64,000 nt of DNA from Streptomyces verrucosisporus (GTDB lineage: Bacteria; Actinomycetota; Actinomycetes; Streptomycetales; Streptomycetaceae): NCBI RefSeq assembly GCF_017114865.1, contig NZ_JADEYH010000001.1, forward strand, positions 124,001 to 188,000, written 5' to 3'. Each line of letters starts with the position of its first letter. The stretch's first letter is position 1. This document shows, in pieces, positions 43,246 through 51,132 of this stretch. A program made the position numbers and the translations under genes. The notes below the pieces were generated by a model that searched no databases, was not told the DNA's origin, and saw nothing but the letters and a program-made list of their open reading frames with translations.

Positions 43246-44907
43246 TCAGGACACCGCGCAGGCGGCGCCGTCGAGCGTGAACGCCTCCGGAGCGGTGTTG
43301 GAACCGTTCCAGGTGCCGGTGAAGCCGATGGTCACCGAGCCGCCCGCCGGGATGTCCGCGGTGTACGAGGCGGGCTCGACGGTGACATCCGCCCCGCTCC
43401 GGCTCGGGGTGCCGCCCCACATGTTGGTGATGGTCTGGCCGTCGGCGAACCGCCAGCCCAGCGTCCAGCCGCTGATCGCGGAGGCGCCGGTGTTGCGGAC
43501 GATCACCTCGCCCTGGAAGCCGCCCTGCCACTGGCCGACGATGCTGTAGCCGACCGAGCAGGCGCCCGGCGCGGGGTCGCCGCCCCGGCTCGTGGTGACG
43601 TCCACCGTCGCCGAGCGCTCGGAGCGGTTGCCGGCCGCGTCCCGCGCGTACACCGCGAAGGTGTAGGAGGTGTCGGCCGTCAGCCCGGTGAGCTGTGCCG
43701 AGGTGCCGGTGACGCTGCGCACGGCGGTCTCGGAGGCACCGTCGACGCGCACCACGTCGTACGCGGTCACCCCGGTGTCGTCGGAGGAGGCTGCCCAGGA
43801 CAGGGTGGCGCCTGTGGAGGTCACACCGGATGCCACCGGGGTGCCGGGCCGGGTGGGGGCGGTGGTGTCGTCCGGGCCGCCGGGGCCGCCGTAGACGGTG
43901 GCCTCCTTCGCGGTCGCGGCGATGCCGTTCGCGCCGTTGAAGAGGCGCTCGCCCCAGCTCGTCATGGCGTCCGGGTCGAAGCCCTCGACCATGTCCAGGT
44001 ACTCCACGCCGCCGCCGTTGCCGCTCCAGGACCAGCCCAGGTAGCCCAGGCCGAGCTGCTCGGTGGTCGCCAGGATCGCGTCCTCGTCCGGGTTGCCGTC
44101 GCTGTGGTCGTGCCCGAACTCGCCCACCAGGATCGGCAGTCCGGCGTCGGTGAAACGGCCCAGGTAGTCGCGCACCTCGGTGGCGGTGTCGAAGACCCCG
44201 TACATGTGGACGGAGAACATCGTGTTGCGGTCGGGGTCGGCGGCGAAGACCGACGCGGCGTTGTCGCGCATGGTGAACGACCAGTCCTGGCCCCAGTTGG
44301 GGGCGTCGACCATCAGCGCGTGGTCGAAGCCGGCGTCGCGCAGCTTACCGATGGCGCCCCTGGTGTCGTCGGCCCAGTTCTGGTAGCCGCTGTTGCCGTG
44401 CGGCTCGTTGCCGATGTTGACGACGATGTAGTCCTCCTGGCCCTCCAGCGCGCTCTTGACGCTGATCCAGTAGTCCGCGGCCTGGTCCAGGGAGGCCGCG
44501 CCGCTCTGCTCGCCGTAGCCGGTGGTGTCGTGGACCTCCAGCACGCAGATGAGGCGGTTGGCCTTGCACTCGGAGACGACGTTCGCCACGTCGGAGGCGT
44601 CGTTGCGCGTCCAGCGGTCGCCGCTGCTGAGCACGACCCGCACGGTGTTGGCGCCCTTGGCCTTGATGTGGGCCAGGGAGTCGAGCTCGCCGGTGTACCA
44701 GGTGTGGGCGTGGTTGACGCCCCGCATCACGAAGTCGTTCCCGTTGCCCTCCAGCAGACGCCCGCCGCTGACGTGGAGGCCGGCGGCGGCAGTGCTCCCG
44801 GTGGTCCCGGACGCGGCCTGCGCGCTCTGGCCCAGGCCGGACAGCGGCAGCAGTAATCCGAGCAGGGCCCCCGAGACGGCGGCCCTGCGGGTGGTGCGTG
44901 GTCTCAT
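43246..44907 (-). CDS. secreted glycoside hydrolase family 5 with FN3 and CBM2 domains
   Basis: The 553-aa protein has a signal peptide (residues 1-31), a GH5 catalytic domain (about 40-330) with acid/base Glu in VVNIGNEPHG and nucleophile Glu in ILVGEFGHD, a fibronectin III domain (about 350-437) and a C-terminal family 2 cellulose-binding module framed by Cys (GACSVGYSIVGQW ... AACAVS). The RGVNHAHTWY opening is closest to beta-mannanases; endoglucanase is the alternative. A CebR-type operator 74 bases upstream implies induction by cello-oligosaccharides. GGAG lies six bases before the ATG. Confidence 0.93.
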   Translation of the reverse strand: MRPRTTRRAAVSGALLGLLLPLSGLGQSAQAASGTTGSTAAAGLHVSGGRLLEGNGNDFVMRGVNHAHTWYTGELDSLAHIKAKGANTVRVVLSSGDRWTRNDASDVANVVSECKANRLICVLEVHDTTGYGEQSGAASLDQAADYWISVKSALEGQEDYIVVNIGNEPHGNSGYQNWADDTRGAIGKLRDAGFDHALMVDAPNWGQDWSFTMRDNAASVFAADPDRNTMFSVHMYGVFDTATEVRDYLGRFTDAGLPILVGEFGHDHSDGNPDEDAILATTEQLGLGYLGWSWSGNGGGVEYLDMVEGFDPDAMTSWGERLFNGANGIAATAKEATVYGGPGGPDDTTAPTRPGTPVASGVTSTGATLSWAASSDDTGVTAYDVVRVDGASETAVRSVTGTSAQLTGLTADTSYTFAVYARDAAGNRSERSATVDVTTSRGGDPAPGACSVGYSIVGQWQGGFQGEVIVRNTGASAISGWTLGWRFADGQTITNMWGGTPSRSGADVTVEPASYTADIPAGGSVTIGFTGTWNGSNTAPEAFTLDGAACAVS

Positions 44908-44980
44908 CTGTCACTCCAGTGAACCGTATGATTGACAACGATGTCAGACCGGCGGGACGCGAACACCCGTCGGTCTGGTG

Positions 44981-44994
44981 TGGAAGCGCTCCCA
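44981..44994. promoter_or_regulatory. CebR-type operator upstream of the GH5 gene
   Basis: TGGAAGCGCTCCCA matches the CebR palindrome TGGGAGCGCTCCCA at 13 of 14 positions. CebR is the LacI-family repressor of cellulose-utilisation genes in Streptomyces and is released by cellobiose or cellotriose. Confidence 0.85.
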
Positions 44995-45053
44995 ACCAAT
45001 CGCCACCGTCGACGCCGCGTCAAGAGGTGTGACGTGAATCGGTTCCGGAACCG

Positions 45054-45719
45054 TCAGGCGCTGAGCGGGAACTCCTCGCCCAGCTCGCGGAAGACGGCGG
45101 TGTTCAGCGTGAAGGCGCGGCGGCACTCCTCGGCGATCCGCTGCTTCTCCAGATCGTCCGCCGGCACCGCGTCCAGCGCCGCCCGGTACTCGCGCTTGAA
45201 CGCGGCCGGGTTGTCGACGCCCTCGAAGACGTAGAAGCGCACGCCGTCGCCCTTGCGTGCGAAGCCCCAGGTCTTCTCGGCCTTCCCCCGGATGATCTGG
45301 CCGCCGGACAGATCGCCCAGATAACGGGTGTAGTGGTGCGCGACGTAACCGCCCGGCCACCGGCCGGCCAGCTCGGCGATCCGCCCGGCGTACGCGGCGG
45401 TCGCCGGCAGCGGGACCAGCGACCCGCGCCAGCCCTCCCCGCCGTGCAGATGGGTCAGATCGCGCTCCAGGGCGGCGGTACGGGCCAGCTCGGGCCGCAG
45501 GAACGGTCCTGCCACCGGATCACCGGCCAGCCCCTCGGCCCCGTCCTCCAGGGCCCGGTAGACGAACCAGAGCTGCTCGGTGTAGCGCCGGTACGCCTCC
45601 ACCCCGAGCCGGCCGCCCAGCAGGGCACCCATGAAAGCGGAACCCTCCGCCTCCGTGTGCTGCTGCCGGGAGGCCTCACGGATGAGGACGGAGAACGGAG
45701 TCGTGGCGGACGCGACCAA
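45054..45719 (-). CDS. heme oxygenase, biliverdin-producing
   Basis: The 221-aa protein is a canonical heme oxygenase: the proximal His lies in REASRQQHTEAE (about residue 20), and the distal helix is YLGDLSGGQIIRG. It opens the heme ring to give biliverdin, CO and iron. The start is a TTG at 45719, supported by GGAGG six bases upstream; there is no ATG or GTG in frame near this position. A good sigma-70-type promoter and an inverted repeat lie upstream (45784-45834). Confidence 0.92.
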   Translation of the reverse strand: MVASATTPFSVLIREASRQQHTEAEGSAFMGALLGGRLGVEAYRRYTEQLWFVYRALEDGAEGLAGDPVAGPFLRPELARTAALERDLTHLHGGEGWRGSLVPLPATAAYAGRIAELAGRWPGGYVAHHYTRYLGDLSGGQIIRGKAEKTWGFARKGDGVRFYVFEGVDNPAAFKREYRAALDAVPADDLEKQRIAEECRRAFTLNTAVFRELGEEFPLSA

Positions 45720-45783
45720 GGCGGGCCTCCGGGGGCCGGACGACAGAGAGGACGGCGCCACGGAAGCGCCGCCGGACCCGACC

Positions 45784-45834
45784 GATTCTCGCCGACCGGG
45801 TCCGTAAGTCAACGTCTTGCCGACAGCTTGTCGG
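45784..45834 (-). promoter_or_regulatory. heme oxygenase promoter with flanking inverted repeat
   Basis: On the reverse strand TTGACT (-35, at 45812-45807) and AGAATC (-10, at 45789-45784) are spaced by 17 bases, a good HrdB-type promoter. CCGACA-GCT-TGTCGG (45820-45834) sits directly upstream of the -35 and could bind an activator or repressor. I see no DmdR iron box. Confidence 0.6.
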
Positions 45835-45841
45835 AAAACCG

Positions 45842-46699
45842 TCAGGGAAGTGTCAGGATCTCCGCCCCCGAGTCGGTGACCACGAGCGTGTGCTCGAACT
45901 GCGCCGTCCGCTTCCGGTCCTTGGTCACCACAGTCCAGCCGTCCTCCCACATCTCCCACTCGTGGGTGCCCAGCGTCAGCATCGGCTCGATGGTGAACGT
46001 CATTCCCGGCTTCATCACCGTCGTCGCCCGCGGGTCGTCGTAGTGGGGGATGATCAGCCCGGAGTGGAACGAGCTGTTGATGCCGTGCCCGGTGAAGTCG
46101 CGCACCACCCCGTAACCGAAGCGCTTGGCGTACGACTCGATGACCCGGCCGATGACGTTGATCTGCCGGCCCGGCCGCACCGCCTTGATCGCGCGGTTGA
46201 GCGACTCGCGCGTCCGCTCCACCAGCAGCCGCGACTCCTCGTCCACCCCTCCGCACGGATAGGTGGCGTTGTTGTCGCCGTGCACACCGTGGACGTACGC
46301 CGTCACGTCCAGGTTCACGATGTCCCCGTCGCGCAGGACGGTGGAGTCCGGGATCCCGTGGCAGATGACCTCGTTGACCGAGGTGCACAGCGACTTGGGG
46401 AACTTCCGGTAGCCCAGCGTCGAGGGGTAGGCGCCGTGGTCGCACAGGTACTCGTGGGCGACCTCGTCCAGCTTGTCGGTGGTCACGCCGGGAGCGATGT
46501 GCTCCGCGGCCTCCGCCATGGCGCGGGCGGCGATCCGCCCCGCGATCCGCATCTTCTCGACCGTCTCGGAATCCTGCACCTCGGGACCGGTGTACGGCGT
46601 CGGGGCGTCCTTGCCCACGTACTCCGGGCGGGGGATCGAGGCGGGCACGCCGCGGTGCGGGGAGACGGTGCCGGGAACGAGAAGCGACTGGCCAGACAT
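45842..46699 (-). CDS. map: methionine aminopeptidase, type I
   Basis: The 285-aa enzyme removes N-terminal Met from new proteins. All five metal ligands are identifiable: Asp in VNLDVTAYV, Asp in VHGDNNATY, His in [12 protein letters not shown], Glu in FTIEPML and Glu in FEHTLVVT. An N-terminal extension of about 40 residues ([18 protein letters not shown]) is typical of actinobacterial type Ic enzymes. There is no Shine-Dalgarno; a TAGACT -10 hexamer ends seven bases before the ATG at 46699, so the mRNA is probably leaderless. Confidence 0.95.
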   Translation of the reverse strand: MSGQSLLVPGTVSPHRGVPASIPRPEYVGKDAPTPYTGPEVQDSETVEKMRIAGRIAARAMAEAAEHIAPGVTTDKLDEVAHEYLCDHGAYPSTLGYRKFPKSLCTSVNEVICHGIPDSTVLRDGDIVNLDVTAYVHGVHGDNNATYPCGGVDEESRLLVERTRESLNRAIKAVRPGRQINVIGRVIESYAKRFGYGVVRDFTGHGINSSFHSGLIIPHYDDPRATTVMKPGMTFTIEPMLTLGTHEWEMWEDGWTVVTKDRKRTAQFEHTLVVTDSGAEILTLP

Positions 46700-46752
46700 G
46701 TGCGCGAGTCTAACCGTGATAGGTGACGCCCTGGCAGGGCAGCATGAACCAC

Positions 46753-46980
46753 ATGGCACTCTTCAAGCGCAAGGCGACAGGCAAGTCGGGCGAGTGGTTC
46801 TACTGCCTCGCACACCACACGGTCGAGGAGGGCCCCCAGTGCCCGGCCAGGGAACGTCTGGGCCCGTACTCGTCGCGCGTCGAGGCCGAGCAGGCGATGG
46901 ACACGGCCCGCGAGCGCAACGAGCGGTGGGAGAACGATCCGCGCTGGAACGAGCCCGCTCCGCGGGACGAGACCGAGTGA
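46753..46980 (+). CDS. small conserved hypothetical protein, 75 aa
   Basis: The product begins [28 protein letters not shown] and has two cysteines (in FYCLAHH and QCPAR) and a charged helix ([19 protein letters not shown]). The layout of an aromatic-rich N-terminal strand pair plus helix resembles a SPOR-like module. ATG at 46744 is an alternative start. It is divergent from map, with 53 bases between start codons. Confidence 0.75.
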   Translation: MALFKRKATGKSGEWFYCLAHHTVEEGPQCPARERLGPYSSRVEAEQAMDTARERNERWENDPRWNEPAPRDETE

Positions 46981-47003
46981 GCGGCGCTCGGCGCCGCGCC
47001 CGG

Positions 47004-47321
47004 CCACCGGCGTGACCGGCCACCGCGCCCGTACGGGCCACATGCCCGCAGCCGGGCGACGGGTCCGATACCGCCTCGCGCCCCCAGCGGGCGCGCCGCT
47101 GTTCCGCCCGCAGCCGGGCGACGGCGGGAGGGGACGGGGAGGGGCGGACGTTCCGGACACTCCGGGGTTCCCCATGCCGGAGGCCAGGGGCGTGATTTGC
47201 GGCCAATCGCCGGTCCGGGCAACGGTGCGCGGCAAGGGCCGTAAATCATGCCGTCCGGAATGTTCGCCCCGGACCGGCCCCGACCCCCGCACACACCCGG
47301 CCCCCACCGCGCCCCGGCCCC
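47004..47321 (-). repeat. palindromic intergenic element, copy A
   Basis: This stretch is a near-perfect reverse complement of copy B at 48088-48342, apart from a 62-base insertion at about 47057-47118 bounded by a repeated CGCAGCCGGGCGAC. Core features are outer arms GGGGCGGACGTTCCGGAC / GTCCGGAATGTTCGCCCC and inner arms GTGATTTGCGG / CCGTAAATCA. It fills the 367-base gap between the small gene ending at 46980 and the 3' end of the F420 reductase gene. Confidence 0.9.
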
Positions 47322-47347
47322 CACCGCGCCCGCGCCCCGGTGCACGC

Positions 47348-48064
47348 TCAGATGTCGGTGAGCCGCACCCCCGCGTGCGCCTTGTACCGCCGGTTGACCG
47401 AGATCAGGTTGGCGACCAGCGACTCCACCTGGTGCGCGTTGCGCAGCCGGCCGGCGAACACGCCGCGCATCCCCGGGATGCGCCCCGCCAGCGCCTGGAC
47501 GATCTCGCAGTCGGCCCGCACCTCCCCGAGCACCATCACGTCGGTCTCGATCTCCTCGATCTCCGGGTCCCGGAGCAGGACGGCCGACAGGTGGTGGAAG
47601 GCCGCGGTCACCCGCGAGTCCGGCAGCAGGGCGGCGGCCTGCTCCGCGGCGCTGCCCTCCTCCGGCTTCAGCGCGTAGGCGCCCTTCTTGTCGAAGCCGA
47701 GCGGGTTGACGCAGTCCACGACGAGCTTGCCCGCCAGCTCCTCGCGCAGGCTCTCCAGGGTGGCGGCGTGCCCTTCCCACGGCACCGCGACGATCACCAC
47801 GTCGCTGCGGCGTGCGCACTCGGCGTTGTCGGCGCCCTCCACGCCCAGGCCCAGCTCCTCGGCCGCGGCCCGTGCGCGCTCGGCGGTCCGCGAACCGAGG
47901 ACCACCTTCTGGCCGGCCCGGGCCAGCCGGTACGCCAGACCGCGGCCCTGGTCGCCGGTGCCGCCCAGTACGCCGACCACCAGGCCGGAGACGTCCGGCA
48001 GCTCCCAGGGGTCCTTGGCGGGTGCCTTCTTCGGGGCGTCTGCGGAAGCATCGTTGGAGGTCAT
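47348..48064 (-). CDS. npdG: NADPH-dependent F420 reductase
   Basis: The 238-aa protein matches F420H2:NADP oxidoreductase: the dinucleotide-binding VVGVLGGTGDQGRGLAYRLA motif near residue 28, LGSRTAERA, VVIVAVPWEGHA, DCVNPLGFDKKG and TAAFHHLSAVLL. It moves hydride between NADPH and the deazaflavin F420, supplying F420H2 to other enzymes. CGGAG lies next to the ATG at 48064. The gene is flanked on both sides by inverted copies of the palindromic element. Confidence 0.92.
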   Translation of the reverse strand: MTSNDASADAPKKAPAKDPWELPDVSGLVVGVLGGTGDQGRGLAYRLARAGQKVVLGSRTAERARAAAEELGLGVEGADNAECARRSDVVIVAVPWEGHAATLESLREELAGKLVVDCVNPLGFDKKGAYALKPEEGSAAEQAAALLPDSRVTAAFHHLSAVLLRDPEIEEIETDVMVLGEVRADCEIVQALAGRIPGMRGVFAGRLRNAHQVESLVANLISVNRRYKAHAGVRLTDI

Positions 48065-48087
48065 GCTCCGATCCTGCCAGGGTTTGC

Positions 48088-48342
48088 GGGCCGGGGTGCG
48101 GTGGGGGCCGGGTGTGTGCGGGGGTCGGGGCCGGTCCGGGGCGAACATTCCGGACGGCATGATTTACGGCCCTTGCCGCGCACCGTTGCCCGGACCGGCG
48201 ATTGGCCGCAAATCACGCCCCTGGCCTCCGGCATGGGGAACCCCGGAGTGTCCGGAACGTCCGCCCCTCCCCGTCCCCTCCCGCCGTCGCCCGGCTGCGG
48301 GCATGTGGCCCGTACGGGCGCGGTGGCCGGTTACGCCGGTGG
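48088..48342 (+). repeat. palindromic intergenic element, copy B
   Basis: This copy fills most of the 366-base gap between the divergent F420 reductase and small membrane-protein genes. It contains GACGGCATGATTTACGG, later CCGCAAATCACGCC, a CCTCCGGCATGGGGAACCCC hairpin and GTCCGGAACGTCCGCCCC. Compared with copy A the match is nearly base-for-base in reverse orientation over about 255 bases. Confidence 0.9.
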
Positions 48343-48430
48343 GCGGGGGCGCCCCCGGCGCGGGGGGTGCGGGGGCGGATGGGGGACAATGGGGACCGTC
48401 GTAACGCCGCACCCCCAGGAGCCCGCCCCC

Positions 48431-48652
48431 ATGGCCCCCTCGTCCCCGACCCGACGACTCCCCCTGTTCGCCCTGGTCGTCTGCGGCCTCGCCGTCGTCG
48501 CGGCGGTGGTGTCCTTCGTGCGGGGGGCCTGGCCGGTGGGGATCGTCTGGGTCCTGCTGGCCGGGCTGTCGTCCAACATGGCGTGGTACTACGTGCGCCG
48601 TGCCAGGCTGGAGCGGGCCTCGGCCGGGGCGAACGGCGTCAGTGGGGGATGA
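48431..48652 (+). CDS. small membrane protein, 73 aa
   Basis: The product begins MAPSSPTRRLPLFALVVCGL and has two hydrophobic segments (LFALVVCGLAVVAAVVSFV and GIVWVLLAGLSSNMAWYYV) with a basic C-terminal tail. Two-helix membrane proteins like this are widespread in Streptomyces and have no known function. AGGAG lies nine bases before the ATG at 48431. Its 3' end overlaps the convergent protease gene by 14 bases. Confidence 0.75.
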   Translation: MAPSSPTRRLPLFALVVCGLAVVAAVVSFVRGAWPVGIVWVLLAGLSSNMAWYYVRRARLERASAGANGVSGG

Positions 48653-49415
48653 AGACGTCCTGGGGCTCGCCCTCCCAGAAGCGGAAGTACCGCAGCCCGT
48701 AGGCGACCTCCTGCCAGGAGACGCCCAGGGCCCCCATCACGGCGTCGACGCCCTCCCAGAAGACGGCGTTGACCTCCGGGATCCACAGGCAGGCGAAGAC
48801 CGCGAGGAGACCGAAGGGCGCGAAGGGCTCCATCTGGCGGCGGGCCCTGGGTGAGAGCCACGGCTCGATGACGCCGTAGCCGTCCAGGCCGGGGACGGGC
48901 AGGAAGTTGAGGATCGCGGCCGTGACCTGGAGCATCGCCAGGAAGGCCAGTGCGCAGCGGAACGCGATCGGCGCGTCGTCCAGCAGGCCCAGCAGGAAGG
49001 GCGCCACCAGGACGAGGGCGAGTGCGGCGTTGACCAGGGGGCCGGCCGCCGAGATCAGGCTGTGCCCCAGCCGGCCGCGGACGCGGTGGCGCTCGATGAA
49101 CACCGCGCCGCCGGGGAGGCCGATGCCGCCCATGATCACGAAGGCCACGGGCAGGACGATGCTCAGCATCGCGTGGGTGTACTTGAGCGGGTTGAGGGTG
49201 AGGTAGCCCTTGGCCCCGACGGATATGTCGCCGCCGTGCAGCGCGGTGCGAGCGTGCGCGTACTCGTGCAGGCACAGGGAGACGATCCAGGCCGAGACGA
49301 CGAAGAGGAACACCGCGAAACCGGTGCTCGCCGCGTAGCCCGCCCATACGCCCCAGGCCGACACCCCCATGACGGTGACGAGCCCCAGGAACACGGGGCT
49401 GACCTGTCTGTTCAT
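48639..49415 (-). CDS. site-2-type (M50) intramembrane metalloprotease
   Basis: The 258-aa protein has the M50 zinc motif HEYAH within a membrane segment (VSLCLHEYAHARTALHGGD, about residue 45), a second motif NFLPVPGLDGYG near residue 180, and about six membrane segments. Site-2 proteases cut membrane-embedded anti-sigma factors or clear signal peptides. The PDZ domain of RseP-type enzymes is absent. ATG at 49415; it lies 62 bases downstream of the hsp20 gene on the same strand. Confidence 0.9.
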   Translation of the reverse strand: MNRQVSPVFLGLVTVMGVSAWGVWAGYAASTGFAVFLFVVSAWIVSLCLHEYAHARTALHGGDISVGAKGYLTLNPLKYTHAMLSIVLPVAFVIMGGIGLPGGAVFIERHRVRGRLGHSLISAAGPLVNAALALVLVAPFLLGLLDDAPIAFRCALAFLAMLQVTAAILNFLPVPGLDGYGVIEPWLSPRARRQMEPFAPFGLLAVFACLWIPEVNAVFWEGVDAVMGALGVSWQEVAYGLRYFRFWEGEPQDVFIPH

Positions 49416-49477
49416 GGGGCCAGACCGTACCCGGAGCGGTCGCCGGGGCACGAGCCGGGGCCCGTGCCCCGGCCGGC

Positions 49478-49945
49478 CTACTGGGCGCTGATGTCGATCG
49501 TGCGCCGCTTGCCCTGGGACGACTTCGGGATGCGTACGGTGAGCACCCCGTCGGCCAGGTCGGCCGAGACCGCGTCGTCGTCGGTGTCGTGGGGGACCAT
49601 GGTGCGGTAGGAGAACCGGCCGGTGCGGCGGCTGAGCACCTTTCCGTGGTGCTCCTCCTCGAGCTCGCCGGTGATGTGCAGCTCGTTGGCGTCCAGCTCC
49701 ACCGAGACGTTCTCGCGCGGGATGCCGGGCAGCTCGGCCCGCACCAGATAGGAGTCCTCGGTCTCCTCCTCCTCGACCAGCGGCACCCAGGGCCGCTCGC
49801 CGGTGGGCGTGGTGCCCTGCTGGAAGAACCGGCCCACCTCGGACCACAGGTTCTCGAACTCGCTGCGCGGGTCGCGCCATCCCCAGCCCGGCTGCTGCCG
49901 TGCCGGGCGCTGTGCGCCCTCTCCGCGCCGTACTGGCATCTTCAC
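49478..49945 (-). CDS. Hsp20/alpha-crystallin small heat-shock protein
   Basis: The 155-aa protein has an alpha-crystallin domain (about residues 50-150): YLVRAELPGIPRENVSVELDANELHITGE, FSYRTMVPHD and ADGVLTVRIPKS. It is an ATP-independent holdase that keeps unfolding proteins soluble. GGAGG lies eight bases before the GTG at 49945. No CIRCE, HAIR or RheA operator is visible upstream, so its heat control, if any, is not clear from sequence. Confidence 0.93.
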   Translation of the reverse strand: MKMPVRRGEGAQRPARQQPGWGWRDPRSEFENLWSEVGRFFQQGTTPTGERPWVPLVEEEETEDSYLVRAELPGIPRENVSVELDANELHITGELEEEHHGKVLSRRTGRFSYRTMVPHDTDDDAVSADLADGVLTVRIPKSSQGKRRTIDISAQ

Positions 49946-50014
49946 GGGAGTGCCTCCCTCCTCGTGGCCTGTCCGTGCGCCGTGGCGGGTATCCGGGCGC
50001 GGGCGAGCATAACG

Positions 50015-50055
50015 GGCGGCCCGCCGACGGGCCGGAAGGCCGTCGGCGGGCCGCC
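50015..50055 (-). terminator. panB terminator
   Basis: A perfect 16-bp stem (GGCGGCCCGCCGACGG at 50015-50030 with its complement at 50040-50055, nine-base loop) lies 48 bases past the panB stop and 70 bases upstream of hsp20, one of the strongest hairpins in the window. Confidence 0.75.
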
Positions 50056-50102
50056 GCGGGAGGACCGGTGGTGGCCGGTGGGGGAGGGCCGGCCGCCGCC
50101 GG

Positions 50103-50960
50103 TCAGTGGAAGGTGTGCTCCTCGGCGGGGAAGGCGGAGCCGGCCACGTCCTGGGCGAACTCGCGCGCCGCGTCGCCGAGCGTCTCGCGCAGCCGCGCGT
50201 ACTGCTTGACGAAGCGCGGCATCCGGCCCGGCGTCATGCCCGCCATGTCCGTCCAGACCAGCACCTGGGCGTCGCAGTCCGGACCGGCGCCGATGCCGAT
50301 GGTCGGGATGCCCAGGGAGCGGGTGACCTCGGCTGCCAGCTCGGCCGGCACCATCTCCATGACGAGGGCGAAGGCGCCGGCGTCCTGGGCGGCCTTGGCG
50401 TCGCGCAGGAGCTGGTGGGCGGCCTCGTCGCCGCGGCCCTGGACGTAGTAGCCGCCCAGCGCGTTGACCGACTGCGGGGTCAGGCCCAGGTGGGACATCA
50501 CGGGGATGCCGGACCGCACGAGCAGTTCGGTCTGGGCCAGCGAGCGCTCGCCGCCCTCCAGCTTCACCGCCCCGGCGCCGGCCTCCTTCACCAGGCGGGT
50601 GGCGTTGCGCAGGGCCTGGACGGGGCCCTCCTGGTACGAGCCGAAGGGGAGGTCGGCGACGACCATCGCCCGCCGGGTGCCGCGTACGACGGCGGCGGAC
50701 ATCATGGCCATCTGCTCCATGGTGACGGGAACCGTCGAGTCGTAGCCGAGGTGGCAGTTGCCCGCCGAGTCCCCGACGAGCAGGACGGGGATGCCCGCCT
50801 CGTCGAAGACGGACGCGGTCATCGCGTCGTACGCGGTGAGCATGGGCCACTTCTCGCCGCGCTGCTTGGCGGCCGCCAGGTCCCTCACGGTGATGCGTCG
50901 CTGCTGCGTTCCGCCGTACAGCGCCTTGCTGCTGTCGGCTGCCTGCTGGGCATGCGTCAT
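50103..50960 (-). CDS. panB: 3-methyl-2-oxobutanoate hydroxymethyltransferase
   Basis: The 285-aa enzyme makes ketopantoate from alpha-ketoisovalerate with methylenetetrahydrofolate, the first step of pantothenate and CoA synthesis. Visible signatures are LTAYDAMTASVFDEAGIPVLLVGDSAGN, VKLEGG, PVMSHLGLTPQS, and IGIGAGPDCDAQVLVWTDMAGM. The N-terminal 20 residues are a short hydrophilic extension. AGGAG lies nine bases before the ATG at 50960. No other pan gene is adjacent. Confidence 0.96.
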   Translation of the reverse strand: MTHAQQAADSSKALYGGTQQRRITVRDLAAAKQRGEKWPMLTAYDAMTASVFDEAGIPVLLVGDSAGNCHLGYDSTVPVTMEQMAMMSAAVVRGTRRAMVVADLPFGSYQEGPVQALRNATRLVKEAGAGAVKLEGGERSLAQTELLVRSGIPVMSHLGLTPQSVNALGGYYVQGRGDEAAHQLLRDAKAAQDAGAFALVMEMVPAELAAEVTRSLGIPTIGIGAGPDCDAQVLVWTDMAGMTPGRMPRFVKQYARLRETLGDAAREFAQDVAGSAFPAEEHTFH

Positions 50961-51132
50961 TGCGCCGGCTCCTGTGTTCGTCGTCTCGAGGCGCCCTCAC
51001 GGCGTCCCCGGATCCGCGTCCATGGTGGCACTACCGCCGGGCGGGAGGGAAGGGGGACCGGCTGTGGTGCGACACGGGGGAGCGGGGACGGCACGAGACG
51101 AACTGGTGTCGCTGATGTCCTAATCTGTGGCG

